From a bacterium (GTDB taxonomy: Bacteria > Planctomycetota > UBA11346), in NCBI GenBank assembly GCA_020049615.1, contig JAIFKN010000014.1, forward strand, positions 1-9,214: DNA of 9,214 nt, in the 5' to 3' direction. Position numbers and translations under genes: made by a program. Positions 6,873 to 9,214 of the stretch are shown piece by piece. Position 1 is the first letter of the stretch, and every line of letters starts with the position of its first letter. The notes under the pieces are model-generated. The model did not search any database, was not told where the DNA came from, and saw only the letters and a list, made by a program, of their open reading frames with translations.

Positions 6873-9214
6873 TGCGGTTGCCCCAGCCGCTGCACCAGCA
6901 GCGCCCCCGCCGGCACGCTGAAGCTCCCCGTCGCGCCGCCGCGCACCGTCACGGTGACCGGCTTGGCACCCGGATTCCACGCCGCCACGTGCACCGTGCC
7001 GTCGGGCTGGCGGTAGACCGCGCTGGTTGGCAGGTCGGTCCACAGGTCGGCGGCCGGGCGGCCGACGGCCTGCAGGGTGTGGGCGACCCAGTAGTGGATC
7101 AGCGCACCACGGCTGTCGAGCTTGGCCTTCCGTTGCGCCGCCTCCTCGAACAGCGTGGTGATGCGCACCGGGTCGGCGAAGGACAGGGCGCCGAGGCCGG
7201 CCAGCACGCCCCAATCGTCACCGAGGGCGAGCAGGTCGACCGTGTCCGACTTGGCTTCGCGCTTGGCCATGCCCTCGATCTGCCAGGTCATGAACGCCGG
7301 ATCGCGGCCGAGGTAGCCCATCCAGTGCCAGGTGGGGATGAACTGGATGCCGTAGACGTGGATCGGCCGGCCGCTGAACCAGGTCCAGAAACCGAAGTCG
7401 CGGTCGCGCATCACGCTCGCCATGGTGTGCTTGGCCGTGTAGGCCGGCGGGTGGTTGCCTGCCGCCGCACCGTCCTTCCAGCCGTGGTAGTCGAGCCAGT
7501 ATTCGTACACCGCCGAACTCTCGATGGCGTAGCCCATCGCCCCGGCCGCGGTCATCGCCTGGTCGCCGAGCGCCGAGCCGAGCAGGAACACGCCGGCCCA
7601 CGACTGCATCGACTCCGAGGTCGATTCCTGGTTGTTGCCGTCACCGGGGCTGCTCATGCCGCCGGCGTAGGAATGGCCGTGCCATGGGTCGAAGGTGCGC
7701 AGCAGGGGGAAGTCGCGGTCGTCGCGCTCCCAGTTGGCGTACTGCTTGGCCACCAGCCGGGCCATCGCCCCGTAGTCCTTCAGCCAGGCGGGGTCGTGGC
7801 GGCCGAGCAGCGCGGCGGCGAGGACGTGGTAGCCGTAGTGGAAGTGGTTATCGGTAAAGCCGCCCGAGCCGAATGAGGTCTTCAATCCGATCAGGCCGTT
7901 CCACGGTGCGGGATACCGGCAGAAGAAGCGCGCCTGTTCGCCGGGCGTCCAGGTGAACCAGTCGCTCATCGCCTCGCGCACGTGAGCGCGCAGGCGCTCG
8001 GCGGCGGGATGCTTCAGCTCCTCGGCGATGGTCCACACCTGCACCAGTTTGAGCGTGGCCTTGCCGCCCCAGTAGGTGTCCTGGCCGGCACGCTTGTCGG
8101 CGCCATCGCGGTCGTATTGGGCCGCCTGTTCGTCGAGCCAGCGGCCCATGCGCGCGGCGTCGAAGGGATGCGCCCCGCCGACCGCCGGGGCCGGCAGTCC
8201 GGGCACCACGCCGCGGAACGGCCAGTTGATCGTGAAGCTGCTGCCGGCGGCGAGCTTCAGCGTGCCGCGGGCGGTGGCGAAGGTCGGCGCGACCAGTTTC
8301 AGTTGATGCCGCGTGCCGCGCCACTGGTGCGGCAGCCAGCCCTGCAGCACCTCGGTCGCGGTGCCGCGCAGGGCTTCTGCTGTGACCGTCCAGGTGGTGG
8401 CGACCTCGCCGGCTGCCTGGTCCAGCTTCCAATCCATCCGCGAGTCGCGCGGCACGGCATAGGCCGTCCGCTGCAGCAGGGCGGCATCGCCGGCGGTAGG
8501 CAGCAGTGCCACACTGACGAAGCGCTTGCCGCTGTCGGCGAAGCGCAGGTCGAGGCCGTCGCCGGCCACTTCGAAGCGCGTGCGTTCGGGCGCGAACACG
8601 GCGAAGGAACGGCCATTCCGGGTGATGACCACGGCATCGCCGGTGGCCGGCAGGCGCAGCGGCTTGCCGGCGATGTCGCTCAGGCTGTCGGTGGTGCAGG
8701 GCACATGCAGGTCGAGGCCCTTGGCCTCGACCCAGACGTAGGGCAGGCCGTGGCCGAAGGTCGCGTCGAGCCAGCGCGTCTCATCGGCGCGCAGGCGCAT
8801 CGCCACCGTCCAGTCGCCCCAACGCAGGGTCGAGCAGGTGCGCAGCACGCCACCGGATCCGGCCTCGGCGCGGTCGCTCTGCACCGCCTGGTCGACGCCG
8901 ATCCAGCCCCAGCCGCCGCCGCTCTCATCGACCAGACGCAGGCGCGCCTCCTTGCCCTTGAGCGCTCCGACATCCCACACCGTGGGCGCAAGATCGCGCG
9001 AGTTGCGTCCGACTGCGCGCTGCTCGGCTTTGCCATCGACCAGCAGTTCGATGCGCGACTGTCCATCCTTGCCGCCGGCGACGAGCAGGTGGATGAACTT
9101 CCGCTCGAGGCGGAAGGGGGGCGAGGTGGCGGTGCCGCGCGCGCCGTCGCCGCCGTTGGCGAAGCTCATCGCCCAGCGCTTGCCGATGACGCCGTCGCCG
9201 GCCTGCTGCGCCAC
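6869..9214 (-). CDS. GH81 endo-beta-1,3-glucanase (5' end outside window)
   Basis: Glycoside hydrolase family 81 enzyme expected to cut beta-1,3-glucans such as laminarin or curdlan outside the cytoplasm. 781 residues are visible and the N-terminus is missing. Residues about 8-113 resemble the beta-sandwich found with GH32-type enzymes: GTATSPPF, IHLLVAGG, IELLVDGK, VWDVGALKGKEARLRLVDE and GGWGWIGVDQA. The GH81 part follows: GLPYVWVEA, LPHQW, then FTDNHFHYGY with the catalytic Asp at visible residue 455 (codon 7850-7852), FDPWHGHSYAGG, and GNNQESTSES with the paired Glu at 530 and 534. Their spacing (75 and 4) is close to that in characterised GH81 enzymes. A beta-rich C-terminal segment (DGTVHVAAWNPG, VTVTVRGG) ends the protein. 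The GTG at 9214 is almost surely an internal Val, because the sandwich domain is already under way; a signal peptide should lie outside the window. Confidence 0.93.
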   Translation of the reverse strand: MAQQAGDGVIGKRWAMSFANGGDGARGTATSPPFRLERKFIHLLVAGGKDGQSRIELLVDGKAEQRAVGRNSRDLAPTVWDVGALKGKEARLRLVDESGGGWGWIGVDQAVQSDRAEAGSGGVLRTCSTLRWGDWTVAMRLRADETRWLDATFGHGLPYVWVEAKGLDLHVPCTTDSLSDIAGKPLRLPATGDAVVITRNGRSFAVFAPERTRFEVAGDGLDLRFADSGKRFVSVALLPTAGDAALLQRTAYAVPRDSRMDWKLDQAAGEVATTWTVTAEALRGTATEVLQGWLPHQWRGTRHQLKLVAPTFATARGTLKLAAGSSFTINWPFRGVVPGLPAPAVGGAHPFDAARMGRWLDEQAAQYDRDGADKRAGQDTYWGGKATLKLVQVWTIAEELKHPAAERLRAHVREAMSDWFTWTPGEQARFFCRYPAPWNGLIGLKTSFGSGGFTDNHFHYGYHVLAAALLGRHDPAWLKDYGAMARLVAKQYANWERDDRDFPLLRTFDPWHGHSYAGGMSSPGDGNNQESTSESMQSWAGVFLLGSALGDQAMTAAGAMGYAIESSAVYEYWLDYHGWKDGAAAGNHPPAYTAKHTMASVMRDRDFGFWTWFSGRPIHVYGIQFIPTWHWMGYLGRDPAFMTWQIEGMAKREAKSDTVDLLALGDDWGVLAGLGALSFADPVRITTLFEEAAQRKAKLDSRGALIHYWVAHTLQAVGRPAADLWTDLPTSAVYRQPDGTVHVAAWNPGAKPVTVTVRGGATGSFSVPAGALLVQRLGQPH

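Noticed and set aside
5853..7214. 453-codon minus-strand frame across hemC and neighbours
   Set aside because: It lies opposite hemC and runs into the GH81 gene in another frame. Its translation is Arg/Gly/Ala-rich without domains, typical of a GC shadow.

Overview
The window is GC-rich, densely packed chromosomal DNA holding seven protein-coding genes. Two of them run off the window edges. Gene content suggests a free-living, polysaccharide-degrading Gram-negative-type bacterium: an FHA-fused Hanks-type kinase, a GH81 beta-1,3-glucanase carrying a GH32-type beta-sandwich, and housekeeping genes for threonine, heme and the N-end rule. A member of the Planctomycetota or a neighbouring PVC-group lineage is my best guess. 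It rests on protein style, not on a marker gene. No RNA gene, insertion sequence, prophage or CRISPR array was seen.

Layout, left to right. Bases 1-1195 (minus) hold nearly all of a threonine synthase (thrC), with a strong Shine-Dalgarno. A 96-bp divergent spacer separates it from a soluble FHA-Ser/Thr kinase at 1292-2461 (plus). The kinase converges on a two-gene minus-strand unit: a phosphoglycolate-phosphatase-like HAD enzyme (3192-3818) followed, with an 8-bp overlap, by leucyl/phenylalanyl-tRNA-protein transferase (aat, 2477-3199). Between kinase and aat lies a roughly 150-bp repeat element (2463-2613). It has imperfect inverted ends and GGGGTCA-type heptamers, and it supplies the last 44 codons of aat.

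A second divergent spacer (3819-3909), with a nested inverted repeat, leads to a plus-strand pair. The first gene is an unrecognised 697-residue protein with a zinc ribbon, one membrane segment, a Pro/Ala-rich linker and a beta-rich exported part (3910-6003). It is coupled by an ATGA overlap to hemC (6000-6872). hemC converges on a GH81 endo-beta-1,3-glucanase (6869-9214, minus, 5' end outside the window), and the two stop codons share one CTAG palindrome.

The genes do not form one pathway. I see no defence system or other multi-gene novelty here. The most unusual items are the repeat element captured by the aat reading frame, the G-quadruplex motif inside it, the orphan membrane protein joined to hemC, and a perfect ten-copy CCTGCA hexamer tract in that protein's linker.
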